From Kribbella sp. NBC_01245 (GTDB lineage: Bacteria > Actinomycetota > Actinomycetes > Propionibacteriales > Kribbellaceae): a DNA stretch of 64,000 nt. The notes below the pieces were generated by a model. It saw only the letters and a program-made list of their open reading frames with translations, ran no database searches and was not told the DNA's origin. This document shows, in pieces, positions 49,945-57,258 of the stretch (position 1 is the stretch's first letter; every line of letters starts with the position of its first letter). The translations under genes and the position numbers were made by a program. The DNA is taken from assembly GCF_036226525.1 (NCBI RefSeq), contig NZ_CP108487.1, forward strand, positions 7,874,001 to 7,938,000. The letters run 5' to 3'.

Positions 49945-50018
49945 CGCGGGGTGGAGCAGCTCGGTAGCTCGCTGGGCTCATAACCCAGAGGTCACAGGTT
50001 CAAATCCTGTCCCCGCTA
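49945..50018 (+). tRNA. Initiator tRNA-fMet (CAT), copy 2
   Basis: Identical in structure to copy 1 (47777-47850). It differs by two bases that form one T-stem pair: GCAGG/CCTGC in copy 1 is ACAGG/CCTGT here, a compensatory change. C1 and T72 are unpaired as in initiators. The 3' end at 50001-50018 recurs in degenerate form at 52169-52186. Confidence 0.96.
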
Positions 50019-50024
50019 CAAAGG

Positions 50025-50059
50025 AAGGCCCGGACCACACGGTCCGGGCCTTCGTCTTT
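50025..50059 (+). terminator. Terminator of tRNA-fMet copy 2
   Basis: AAGGCCCGGACC (50025-50036) pairs with GGTCCGGGCCTT (50041-50052) around ACAC and is followed by CGTCTTT. Confidence 0.88.
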
Positions 50060-50074
50060 AGGTAGACCTTGATC

Positions 50075-50695
50075 TCATCTGCCGAGCACGTCGCGTTCTC
50101 CTGGATCGCGGGCCGGGTCCTGCGCGGGCAGCGCGTCGATCGCCCAGTCTGAGCGCTTCCACTCCGGGACCGGCGTCAGGCAGTCGTTGTGTGGCACAAA
50201 CCGGGACCGCCGTACGAGCTCGTAGCGGTGGATGTAGCGCGGACAGTTCGGATAGACGGCTCGCGGACGGACCCGTACGACGAACTGGGCCTCGGGATAG
50301 TCGTCCCGAAGCGGGTCAGCCAGGTCGATACTCGCCACGCCGTCCAGTCGCATCCGGTGGCCTCGCTCGAAGTCGATGAACAGCATCCCGACGTCTGGAT
50401 TCACCAGGATGTTGCCGGCGGACAGGTACATGCCGTTCCCGTCGTAGTTGGGAAAGACCACCGTTTGCGGATCCAGCACGCGGACGAACCCCGGCTCGCC
50501 GCCCTTGTAGGAACACGTCGGTCGTCCCTCGGCGTCGGCCGTCGCGAGGAAGAACATGTCGCGAGCCTCGATGAAGGCACGATCGCCCTCGCTGATGGTG
50601 TCGCCAACGAGCAGCCCATCGATACGGTCCGCCAGCGCCCGCGTATCGAACCGATCCTGCAGCGACCGACTGCCGTCATGAAACCCGGACGCCAT
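50075..50695 (-). CDS. Pyridoxamine 5'-phosphate oxidase-family flavin-binding protein
   Basis: This 206-aa protein has the split-barrel PPOX fold: FIEARDMFFLATADAEGRPT, KGGEPGFVRVLDPQTVVFP, NYDGNGMYLSAGNILVNPDV, GMLFIDFERGHRMRLDG and the C-terminal NCPRYIHRYELV, a pattern of the FMN-binding MSMEG_1061-like or HugZ-like group. Probably an FMN or F420 oxidoreductase; substrate unknown. I use ATG 50695, just after GGAGGGG; a GTG at 50725 is possible. It is divergent from the Fic gene. Confidence 0.83.
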   Translation of the reverse strand: MASGFHDGSRSLQDRFDTRALADRIDGLLVGDTISEGDRAFIEARDMFFLATADAEGRPTCSYKGGEPGFVRVLDPQTVVFPNYDGNGMYLSAGNILVNPDVGMLFIDFERGHRMRLDGVASIDLADPLRDDYPEAQFVVRVRPRAVYPNCPRYIHRYELVRRSRFVPHNDCLTPVPEWKRSDWAIDALPAQDPARDPGERDVLGR

Positions 50696-50814
50696 CTCCC
50701 CTCCAGACGAGGCAAGGTCACCCAAACCGATCGGTCAACGCGCCCACCCTCAGCCACAGTGTTACCCCCACACCGGCCCCCGTCGAGACGAGTGACGACG
50801 CGGTCCGAGCGGGC

Positions 50815-50867
50815 AAGTGGGAATAGAGGGTCCGCTATTCCCACTTATGCTTACTAAGTGGGAATAG
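50815..50867 (+). promoter_or_regulatory. Triple-repeat operator of the Fic gene
   Basis: AAGTGGGAATAG occurs at 50815-50826 and 50856-50867, and its reverse complement CTATTCCCACTT at 50835-50846, giving one palindrome plus one extra half-site. It overlaps the promoter directly upstream of the Fic gene, whose C-terminal HTH is the obvious candidate binder. Confidence 0.75.
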
Positions 50868-50871
50868 CGGC

Positions 50872-50883
50872 TACCCTGTTTTC
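50872..50883 (+). promoter_or_regulatory. Leaderless -10 element of the Fic gene
   Basis: TACCCT (50872-50877) lies 6 nt before the ATG at 50884, directly after the repeat operator. Confidence 0.5.
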
Positions 50884-52149
50884 ATGAAAGATGGCCTCTT
50901 CGAGCCGTCCCGGCGCCTCCGTGCCGGGTCGCCGGACCCGTCCGATCCAGGCGAGCTCACCGGCCGGCTCGACATTCCACCGCACCTTGCCCACAAGGTC
51001 GCTTGGCATCAGGTGACCCGTGGCGGCTCGATCGAGGACCGGAAGGTGCGCAGTGTCGTCACGTCGATCCCACCAGACATCGACGCGCTCTCGTTGGCGA
51101 TCCCCGGCGAGCTCACCTCGGAATGTGACGACGCGGTCCGAGCTATCGCGGCGCTGGATGCCACCCGTGGCGAACATCTCCGCCCGCTCGCGACGCTCCT
51201 GCTCCGCGCCGAGTCTGTGGCGTCGTCAAAGATCGAGCACGAAGAGGCCACGGTCGAGGACTACGCCCGGGCTCTGCACGGCATCAAGTCGAACGCGTCG
51301 GCCACTTCCATGGTGGCAGCGGGTGGAGCAATGGATCGGCTTCTCGGCGGACCTATCGACGCAGAGGGAATCACCAGCGCCCATGCTCAGCTAATGGCTG
51401 AGGACCTTCACGAGGCCAGGTATGCCGGGCGATGGCGCGAGGTGCAGAACTGGATCGGTGGATCCGATTTCTCGCCGCGCGGCGCTTTGTACGTGCCGCC
51501 GCCGGCCGAGTTGGTCGAGGAAAAGATGGCGGACCTCATCCGCTTCTCGAACCGGACCGACGTGCCGGTGATCGCACAGGCCGCAGTCGCTCACGCGCAG
51601 TTCGAGTCGATCCACCCCTTCACTGACGGCAACGGCCGGATCGGCCGCGCCCTCGCCGCCACGATCATTCGTTATCGCGGCGTAGCCCGGAACATCGTCG
51701 TGCCCATTGCTTCAGCGTTGGTCGCTCAGCGGGACCGCTACTTCGATTCCCTCAACGCCTACCGTCGCGGCGATGGCGCCTCCATCGTCGACGCCTTTGC
51801 TCGGTCAGCTTTGATCGCCGCCGAGGAAGCCAACACCACGGCAGATCGCCTGGCTGTCATGCCGGAACAATGGCACGACCAGGTCGGCCACCCCCGCCGG
51901 TCCAGCGCGACCGCGTTGGTCATCGCGAGCCTCGCGACCGAGCCGATCTTCACCGCCGGCGACCTAGAGCGCCGCCTCGGCATCTCGACGACATCGGCCT
52001 ATCGCGCGATCGAACGGTTGAGCGCGGCGGAGGTCGTTCGACCCCTGACGAACCGCAAGCGGGATCAGGTGTGGGGCGCGGGAAGTCTGCTGGCCGAGCT
52101 GGATGACCTCGGAGTGCGGATTGCGATGCGCGCCCGCACGGACTGGTAG
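50884..52149 (+). CDS. Fic-domain protein (AMPylase-like) with HTH
   Basis: This 421-aa protein has an N-terminal helical region with the inhibitory-helix motif SSKIEHEE (about residue 117, S-x-x-x-E pattern), a central Fic domain with the active site HPFTDGNGRIGR (about residues 244-255), and a C-terminal winged HTH (FTAGDLERRLGISTTSAYRA). Fic proteins transfer AMP from ATP to target proteins; the inhibitory motif keeps class II enzymes in check. The HTH and the upstream repeat operator suggest autoregulation. The gene lies between a tRNA gene and a degenerate copy of that tRNA's 3' end, so it may have been acquired. Confidence 0.92.
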   Translation: MKDGLFEPSRRLRAGSPDPSDPGELTGRLDIPPHLAHKVAWHQVTRGGSIEDRKVRSVVTSIPPDIDALSLAIPGELTSECDDAVRAIAALDATRGEHLRPLATLLLRAESVASSKIEHEEATVEDYARALHGIKSNASATSMVAAGGAMDRLLGGPIDAEGITSAHAQLMAEDLHEARYAGRWREVQNWIGGSDFSPRGALYVPPPAELVEEKMADLIRFSNRTDVPVIAQAAVAHAQFESIHPFTDGNGRIGRALAATIIRYRGVARNIVVPIASALVAQRDRYFDSLNAYRRGDGASIVDAFARSALIAAEEANTTADRLAVMPEQWHDQVGHPRRSSATALVIASLATEPIFTAGDLERRLGISTTSAYRAIERLSAAEVVRPLTNRKRDQVWGAGSLLAELDDLGVRIAMRARTDW

Positions 52150-52168
52150 CTGGCAGCATCTTCCGCCC

Positions 52169-52186
52169 CAAGTCCTGTCCTCGCTA
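52169..52186 (+). repeat. Degenerate copy of the tRNA-fMet 3' end
   Basis: CAAGTCCTGTCCTCGCTA matches the tRNA 3' end CAAATCCTGTCCCCGCTA (50001-50018) at 16 of 18 bases, in the same orientation, 2.2 kb downstream. Such direct repeats are left when an element integrates into a tRNA gene; the match may also be chance. Confidence 0.45.
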
Positions 52187-52197
52187 GTAAGCGTCGG

Positions 52198-52231
52198 CGT
52201 TCGGTGTTCGGTCAGGACCGAACACCGAACG
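52198..52231. terminator. Perfect hairpin between the Fic and HAD genes
   Basis: CGTTCGGTGTTCGGTC (52198-52213) is the reverse complement of 52216-52231. It overlaps the HAD stop codon (52212-52214) and separates two convergent genes, so it probably acts in both directions. Confidence 0.7.
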
Positions 52232-52916
52232 TTGACATGAGGTCGGGCAGGGCGCTTAGGTCTGGGATGTGGTGGGTTGGTAGGTGGTTGTCGGGGGCGT
52301 CGCGGAAGGCCGCCGCGCCGGGGTAGTGGGCGTTGGTGACCAGGATTGGGGTTAGGCCGGCTTGGGCGGAGCCGTAAATCTCACGTCCGCCGCCGTCGCC
52401 GACGTACCAGCAGTCCTCCCGGGACAGACCCAGTCGGTCGACGGCAGTGGTGAACATTCGCGCATCCGGCTTGCGATAGCCCTGTTCCCAGGAGAAGACG
52501 GCCTCATCGAGCAGAGGCGCCAGCGGGTGGTGCGGCCACAGTTCGACCAGTTCGCTGCTGCAGTCGGAGACCAGCGCCGTACGGAGACCGCGCGCCCGGA
52601 CCCACGAGAGGACGTCGTACGCCTTGGGGTGTGGGCGTTGCACGAGAGCGGCGTTCGCCAGTTGCAGTACGACGGCCTCGGCGAGGTTCTCCGGACTCGG
52701 GCTGCCGCCACAGCGTGCGGCGACTTCCGCGAGGGTGGCGTTGGTGTCGCCCAGGCGTCCGGTGATTCGGTCCGCGAAACTGGCGGACATCTCGGTCCAG
52801 AACTTCGCCGGGTCGACGCCGAGGACCTGGCCTGTGGCGCGGTAGAGCTCCTCGCGGCCGGATTCGGCGCTCGGGTCGCTCAGGGTGCCGAAGAAGTCGA
52901 AGACGACGGCTTTCAC
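52212..52916 (-). CDS. HAD-superfamily hydrolase
   Basis: This 234-aa protein has HAD motif I VFDFFGTLSD (nucleophile Asp at residue 7 and DxxGT), motif II ALVSDCSSEL (about 117), the Lys in YRKPDARMF (motif III) and motif IV WYVGDGGGREIYGS. The cap domain is about 90 residues. It is a phosphatase-like enzyme of unknown substrate, commonly acting on sugar phosphates or other small phosphorylated compounds. The GTG start (52914-52916) overlaps the stop of the upstream GNAT gene by 4 nt (GTGA); a longer frame is not coding. Confidence 0.87.
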   Translation of the reverse strand: MKAVVFDFFGTLSDPSAESGREELYRATGQVLGVDPAKFWTEMSASFADRITGRLGDTNATLAEVAARCGGSPSPENLAEAVVLQLANAALVQRPHPKAYDVLSWVRARGLRTALVSDCSSELVELWPHHPLAPLLDEAVFSWEQGYRKPDARMFTTAVDRLGLSREDCWYVGDGGGREIYGSAQAGLTPILVTNAHYPGAAAFRDAPDNHLPTHHIPDLSALPDLMSTFGVRS

Positions 52917-53395
52917 GAAACGAGGTTCAGGGTGTAGGTGAGGCCGGGGGTGCCGCTTAGGGTGGTTTCGCCGGTGGGGGTGAAGCCTAGGCGGGTTAGG
53001 ACGGCCTGGGAGGCGGTGTTGGTGACGGTGGTGCCGGCGCGGAGTGAGGTCAGGCCGTAGTCGCGGACGGCCAGGTCGCAGAGAGAGCGGACTGTGGTCG
53101 TCGCGAGGCCTTTGCCGGTGGCCTTTTCGGCTAGGCGGAAGCCGAGTTCGGCAGAGCCGTCTGCGAGGTCTACCAGGTTGAAGCGGCCGATGATCTCGTC
53201 GGCTTCCACCAGCACATGGAACTGGCATACGCCCGTGGCCTGCTCAGCGAGAAGGGCAGCGAGCCGTACGTCGAACTCGGCGAAGTACGCATCGCCGCGG
53301 TCGGGGACGGTCTTGGCGAAGTACGCCCGGTTCTCCCGTTCGAAGGCGAGCACGGCCGGGCCATGGTCTAGTCGGAGGCGTTGCAACTCAGGCAT
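52913..53395 (-). CDS. GNAT-family N-acetyltransferase (RimJ/RimL-like)
   Basis: This 160-aa GNAT protein has LVEADEIIGRFNLVDLADGS, the acetyl-CoA loop FRLAEKATGKGLATTTVRSL and NTASQAVLTRLGFTPTGE, a RimJ/RimL-type pattern for N-terminal or small-molecule acetylation. Its stop overlaps the GTG start of the HAD gene, so the two are coupled. Substrate unknown. Confidence 0.87.
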   Translation of the reverse strand: MPELQRLRLDHGPAVLAFERENRAYFAKTVPDRGDAYFAEFDVRLAALLAEQATGVCQFHVLVEADEIIGRFNLVDLADGSAELGFRLAEKATGKGLATTTVRSLCDLAVRDYGLTSLRAGTTVTNTASQAVLTRLGFTPTGETTLSGTPGLTYTLNLVS

Positions 53396-53425
53396 GGGTA
53401 AACCGTATGTGGAGCCGCAACCGAG

Positions 53426-53749
53426 TTAGTTGACCTTGAACTCGCCCAGTTCGGACCAGGTGTCTTGGGGGAGCTTGAAGTTGACGATGCGCGGGGTGGC
53501 GGCGAGGTATTGGGGGAGTTCCTGCTGGGCGGTCTTGAAGTGCTCGGACGTGACGTGGGCGACGGCGGCCTCGTCGTCGCGGAAGGCCTCGACGATGACG
53601 TACTCGTTCGGGTCGTCGACACTGCGCGACCACTCGAACCACAGGCAGCCGGGCTCGGACCGGGTGCCTTCGGTGAACGAGGCGGCGAGCGCCGGCCAGT
53701 CGTCGGCATGCTCGGGCTTGAGGGGGAACTTGGCCGTAATGAAGATCAT
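53426..53749 (-). CDS. Antibiotic biosynthesis monooxygenase (ABM) domain protein
   Basis: This 107-aa protein has an ABM-type dimeric ferredoxin-like fold: MIFITAKFPLKPEHADDWPA, CLWFEWSRSVDDPNEYVIVE, AFRDDEAAVAHVTSEHF and FKTAQQELPQYL. Such proteins include quinol monooxygenases (YgiN) and small heme-degrading enzymes; with no cofactor motif the activity is unknown. It lies 10 nt downstream of the carboxymuconolactone decarboxylase-like gene on the same strand and is probably cotranscribed with it. Confidence 0.85.
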   Translation of the reverse strand: MIFITAKFPLKPEHADDWPALAASFTEGTRSEPGCLWFEWSRSVDDPNEYVIVEAFRDDEAAVAHVTSEHFKTAQQELPQYLAATPRIVNFKLPQDTWSELGEFKVN

Positions 53750-53759
53750 TCGAACCAGG

Positions 53760-54326
53760 TTAGGGGAATCGCGCAGCCCAGGTCTCCCGAGGCAGTTCGG
53801 CGGACAGGATCATCGTCGACAACGTCCGGTACCACCCGGCGAGTAGAAGTAGTTCCAGCACTTGGGCCTCGGTGTAGACGGCTCTGAGCGCAGTAAGCGT
53901 TGCAGGGGTCAAAGCCGGTTGGGGCGACAGCAGTTCGTCTACGGCATCTACTAGTAGCCGGTCGTGACCGTCGAAGGCTGTGGCCTCCTCGGACGCCAAT
54001 GCGTCCAGGAATTCTGGCGAGAGTCCGACGACCGGTCCGTAGATGACCGCGTGGATACCCCATTCGTATTCCGCGCCGGACCGGGCCGTCGTACGGCAGA
54101 TCACGATCTCGCGGTCCCGAGCCGGCAGCAGGCCCTTGTTGAGCAGGCCTGACGCCATTGGGCGGACCCGGTCGGCCAGGTCGCGGTGGACGGCCAGCAG
54201 GCGGAACAGCCTTAGCGGCTCGAACCCGCTACCCGGCGGCATCAGCTTCGCCAGCAGCGCTTCCGTGTCGGGGTCGTACGGCGGTGCAAGTGGCGACAGT
54301 AGGTCAGACAAGGCGGCCTCCTCCAT
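53760..54326 (-). CDS. Carboxymuconolactone decarboxylase/AhpD-family protein
   Basis: This 188-aa protein has the CMD pattern: FRLLAVHRDLADRVRPMASG, LPARDREIVICRTTARSGAE, YEWGIHAVIYGPVVGLS and AVYTEAQVLELLLLAGWY. The Cys pair of AhpD (CxxC) is replaced here by ICRTTARSGAEYEW, so peroxidase activity is unlikely. Regulation probably comes from the divergent HxlR gene through the palindrome between them. Cotranscribed with the ABM-domain gene. Confidence 0.87.
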   Translation of the reverse strand: MEEAALSDLLSPLAPPYDPDTEALLAKLMPPGSGFEPLRLFRLLAVHRDLADRVRPMASGLLNKGLLPARDREIVICRTTARSGAEYEWGIHAVIYGPVVGLSPEFLDALASEEATAFDGHDRLLVDAVDELLSPQPALTPATLTALRAVYTEAQVLELLLLAGWYRTLSTMILSAELPRETWAARFP

Positions 54327-54343
54327 AAACGTGATACGGAAAA

Positions 54344-54355
54344 CGTAGCGCTACG
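54344..54355. promoter_or_regulatory. Palindrome between the CMD and HxlR genes
   Basis: CGTAGCGCTACG is a perfect 12-bp palindrome in the 55-bp divergent promoter region, a likely HxlR operator. Confidence 0.5.
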
Positions 54356-54381
54356 CTTCCAGTAGCACAAGGAGGAAAAAT

Positions 54382-54714
54382 ATGGTGAGACCAGGCAAGC
54401 CGGTCAGGGGATCGACCACTGGTCGGCCGATCATGGCGGCCCTGGATCTCCTGGGCCGCCGGTGGACTCTGCGGATCCTCTGGGAGCTGCAAGGTGGTCC
54501 GGTCGGATTCCGTGCGCTCCAGCAACGGTGTGGCGACTTATCGCCGACTGTGCTGAACACCAGACTCGGTGAGCTGCGTGAGGCCGGGATTGTCGAGCAG
54601 GACGACTCGAAGGCTCACCAGCTCACGCCACTCGGCAGAGACCTCTACGAAGCTCTGAGCCCGCTCCAAACTTGGGCGAACCGCTGGGCGGAACAAGCCG
54701 CAGAGAGTAGTTAG
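54382..54714 (+). CDS. HxlR-family transcriptional regulator
   Basis: This 110-aa winged-helix regulator has MAALDLLGRRWTLRILWELQ, FRALQQRCGDLSPTVLNTRL and AGIVEQDDSKAHQLTPLG. It lacks the N-terminal Cys used for electrophile sensing in HxlR/HypR proteins. AGGAGG precedes the ATG at 54382. It is divergent from the CMD-ABM genes and its 3' end overlaps a small convergent gene by 4 nt. Confidence 0.9.
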   Translation: MVRPGKPVRGSTTGRPIMAALDLLGRRWTLRILWELQGGPVGFRALQQRCGDLSPTVLNTRLGELREAGIVEQDDSKAHQLTPLGRDLYEALSPLQTWANRWAEQAAESS

Positions 54715-54890
54715 GCGGCTGCTGCCCGGTAGACGGCCGTACGCAGCTTGGCGCGGTCCGGGTAGCCGGCGGAGCGGCCGATCACGTAGACCTCGTGGCT
54801 GCTCTTGTGCACCATTCCCGCGACGAACCAGACGGGGTTTCCTTCGGCCAGCATGGTGATGATCATCTGGCGCTCTGTGTTCTCGGACAT
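54711..54890 (-). CDS. Small conserved-looking hypothetical protein
   Basis: This 59-aa ORF encodes MSENTERQMIITMLAEGN followed by VWFVAGMVHKSSHEVYVIGR and ends PDRAKLRTAVYRAAAA. It has no domain I recognise, but composition is protein-like and codon use is high GC3. GAGGT lies 5 nt before the ATG. It is convergent with the HxlR gene (4-nt overlap) and divergent from the P450 gene. Confidence 0.6.
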   Translation of the reverse strand: MSENTERQMIITMLAEGNPVWFVAGMVHKSSHEVYVIGRSAGYPDRAKLRTAVYRAAAA

Positions 54891-54979
54891 GCTGACCTCT
54901 CCCTGGCTAGTACCGTTTCTTGCTCTTACTGGTACGTCGAAGCAGCCATCCCGTTTTAGACATCAACCGCCGAGGAAAT

Positions 54980-56158
54980 ATGCCGACTTCCCAGAATCAG
55001 GCTCAAGCTCAGCCAAAACTGCCGTACCGAACAACCGGCACCGACGGGAAGCCCGCCTGGCTGATCACCCGGTACGACGAAGTCCGGCAGGCCCTCGCAG
55101 ACCCGCGTCTGTCGCTCGACAAGAGCAACGCGCTCCCAGGCATGTACAGCGGGCTATCCCTGCCACCGGCACTAGACGTGAACCTGCTCAACATGGATCC
55201 GCCCGACCACACACGGATCCGCAAACTCGTCACTAAAGCCTTCACCGCCGGCCGAGTCGAGCAGCTCCGCGAGCCGATCCACCAGATCGCCAACGACCTA
55301 TTGGACGACCTAGTCACCAAGGACCACGCAGACCTGGTCGGCGAGTTCGCGGCGCCACTGCCGATCATGGTCATCTGCGACCTGCTCGGGATTCCCGCCG
55401 AGGATCGGACCGACTTCCGCGCCTGGACCGACGCGCTGGTGGCACCGGATCCCGCGAAGCCTCAGCAGGCCAAAGAGGCGATCGGCGCGATGATGCGCTT
55501 CTACCCGGCCCTGATCGCGCGCAAGCGAGCCGAGCCCGGCGACGACCTGCTGACCGCGATGATCGCCGCCCGCGACGAAGACGATCGGCTGAGCGAAGAC
55601 GAGCTGACCTCGCTCGCGTTCCTCATCCTGTTCGCCGGTTACGAGAACGTCGTACACCTCATCGGCAACGCGATCCTGGGCTTGCTGGACAACCCGGAGC
55701 AGCTGAAGGCGTTGCAGGCCGAGAGGTCGCTGCTACCGGCGGCGATCGAGGAGTTCGCGCGGTACGACGGGCCGGCGCCGCTGGCCGTCCGCCGCTTTCC
55801 GCTGAGCGATGTCGAGATCGGTGGCGTGACGATTCCGCAGGGCGAGACCGTGCTGCTCTCGCTCGGCGGGGCGAATCACGACCCGAGCCGATTCGCCGAA
55901 CCCGAACGCCTCGATCTGCGACGCAACGCGACCGGCCACCTAGCGCTCGGTCACGGCATCCACTACTGCGTTGGTGCACCCCTCGCGCGGCTCGAGACCG
56001 AGATGGCACTCGCTGCAGTGCTCGACCGACTGCCCGCACTCGCGCTCGCCGTACCGCGCGACGAGATCCGTTGGCGCCCGTCGATGCGGACGAGGGGATT
56101 GCTCGCACTGCCTGTCACCTATGGGAAGAGCGGAAAAACTGAACGCCCCGGTCCGTAG
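54980..56158 (+). CDS. Cytochrome P450 with short N-terminus
   Basis: This 392-aa P450 has the I-helix AGYENVV (about residue 232, Asn where ET or DT is usual), K-helix ExxR in EEFARYDGP (about 275), and the heme loop LGHGIHYCVGAPLARLE with the axial Cys (about 338). The N-terminus begins directly at KPAWLITRYDEVRQALADP, missing the roughly 25 residues (the PxxYxxLRxxxPV region) of CYP105/107-type enzymes, and no upstream start restores them. Substrate unknown; no ferredoxin gene is adjacent. GAGG precedes the ATG at 54980. Confidence 0.88.
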   Translation: MPTSQNQAQAQPKLPYRTTGTDGKPAWLITRYDEVRQALADPRLSLDKSNALPGMYSGLSLPPALDVNLLNMDPPDHTRIRKLVTKAFTAGRVEQLREPIHQIANDLLDDLVTKDHADLVGEFAAPLPIMVICDLLGIPAEDRTDFRAWTDALVAPDPAKPQQAKEAIGAMMRFYPALIARKRAEPGDDLLTAMIAARDEDDRLSEDELTSLAFLILFAGYENVVHLIGNAILGLLDNPEQLKALQAERSLLPAAIEEFARYDGPAPLAVRRFPLSDVEIGGVTIPQGETVLLSLGGANHDPSRFAEPERLDLRRNATGHLALGHGIHYCVGAPLARLETEMALAAVLDRLPALALAVPRDEIRWRPSMRTRGLLALPVTYGKSGKTERPGP

Positions 56159-56170
56159 ACCGGGGCGTTC
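56141..56170 (+). terminator. Terminator of the P450 gene
   Basis: GAACGCCCCGGTC (56141-56153) pairs with 56158-56170 around a 4-nt loop; the P450 stop codon lies at the loop and the start of the 3' arm. Confidence 0.8.
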
Positions 56171-56324
56171 AGGTGTGGGTCCCGGGGGGATGGGACGATC
56201 CACACTTTGGGGGGGACTTAGAACGTAACCCGGGAAACGGGTCATGTCAGCTGCTGACACCACGATCGAATAGGCACTGTAATGATCTTGCCGCATGCGG
56301 CCCCTGCCAGAACCTGCCGCGGCC

Positions 56325-56337
56325 TACGATCCGGAGC
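56325..56337 (+). promoter_or_regulatory. Leaderless -10 element
   Basis: TACGAT (56325-56330) is followed by CCGGAGC and then the ATG at 56338. Confidence 0.55.
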
Positions 56338-57258
56338 ATGGGAATCTTCTCGCGCAAGCCAAAGGTCGACGTGGTGGTCGACCGATCCTGGGATGATCCC
56401 GAGCTCGATTCGGCCTTTCAGGCAACGCGAGACGGTGATCTCGAGGCCGGCCGGGCGCTGCTGAAGGCGACCCCGCAATGTACGGATCTGCGCTGCCTGC
56501 GGGTCACTGGTCTAGGCCGGGCGGCGGTCGGTCATGGCGAACAGCTCGAGACCCAGTTGATGGAATCGCCACAGGATCCGGACCTGTTGCTCTGGCTCGC
56601 GCAGACGAAGGTGTTCGAGGCCTGGGCGGCTCGTCGTCGTCCGATAGCCGAGGCCGCAACGTTCCGCACGCTGCTCGAATCGGCCCGCCTGATTCTGTGG
56701 GACGCGGTCGAGGCGGCGCAGGACGACTCGGCGCCCTGGGCGGTGCTGCAATCGGTCGCGCTCGGTCTGGAGGTACCGCTCGAGGACAAGCAGTACGTCT
56801 TCAACCAGGGCCTCGTCCGTCAGCCCGACTGCTACGCCGTACACGCCGGCCGGGTCCAAGTGCTCGCGCCGCGTTCGGGCGGCAGCCTCGACGACTTGAT
56901 CCGGTTCGGCCAGGAGGCGGCCAACAGGGCGAAGCCGGGCCGGGCGCTGAACGCGATCAACGCGCTGGTCCAGGCAGAGCTGAACGCGGACCCGCAGGGA
57001 CAACACAAGGTGGATCAGTTCAAACCCGCAGTGCTCGCCGCCCGCGCCGCCTGGCTGCAACCCGACCGGCAGGCCGAGCCGTACGACCTCGAAGCCCACA
57101 GCGCGTTCGCCTACGTGCTGCGGCTCTACCGTGAGCCGGAGCTCGCGATGGAACACGTCGACGCGATGCAGGGCCGGATCACTACGCAGCCCTGGGGCTA
57201 CGAAGGCGACGAGTCCGTGGTGTTCAGCGAGGCGTTCGCCAAGGGCATGCGCGTCTGA
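56338..57258 (+). CDS. Hypothetical helical (TPR-like) protein
   Basis: This 306-aa protein is alpha-helical, beginning MGIFSRKPKVDVVVDRSWDD, with repeated helix pairs such as DSAFQATRDGDLEAGRALL, QDPDLLLWLAQTKVFEAWA and EAHSAFAYVLRLYREPELAM, resembling TPR-type solenoids. No catalytic motif, no signal peptide. Actinobacteria have similar hypothetical proteins. The start is supported by a leaderless -10 element. Its 3' end overlaps the convergent kinase gene by 61 nt. Confidence 0.6.
   Translation: MGIFSRKPKVDVVVDRSWDDPELDSAFQATRDGDLEAGRALLKATPQCTDLRCLRVTGLGRAAVGHGEQLETQLMESPQDPDLLLWLAQTKVFEAWAARRRPIAEAATFRTLLESARLILWDAVEAAQDDSAPWAVLQSVALGLEVPLEDKQYVFNQGLVRQPDCYAVHAGRVQVLAPRSGGSLDDLIRFGQEAANRAKPGRALNAINALVQAELNADPQGQHKVDQFKPAVLAARAAWLQPDRQAEPYDLEAHSAFAYVLRLYREPELAMEHVDAMQGRITTQPWGYEGDESVVFSEAFAKGMRV

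Noticed and set aside
49562..49981. 139-aa ORF on the minus strand beginning MSPASYRAAPPRAAVL
   Set aside because: It starts inside the tRNA-fMet antisense strand, as does the upstream extension of the GNAT gene at 46695; it is a tRNA artefact.
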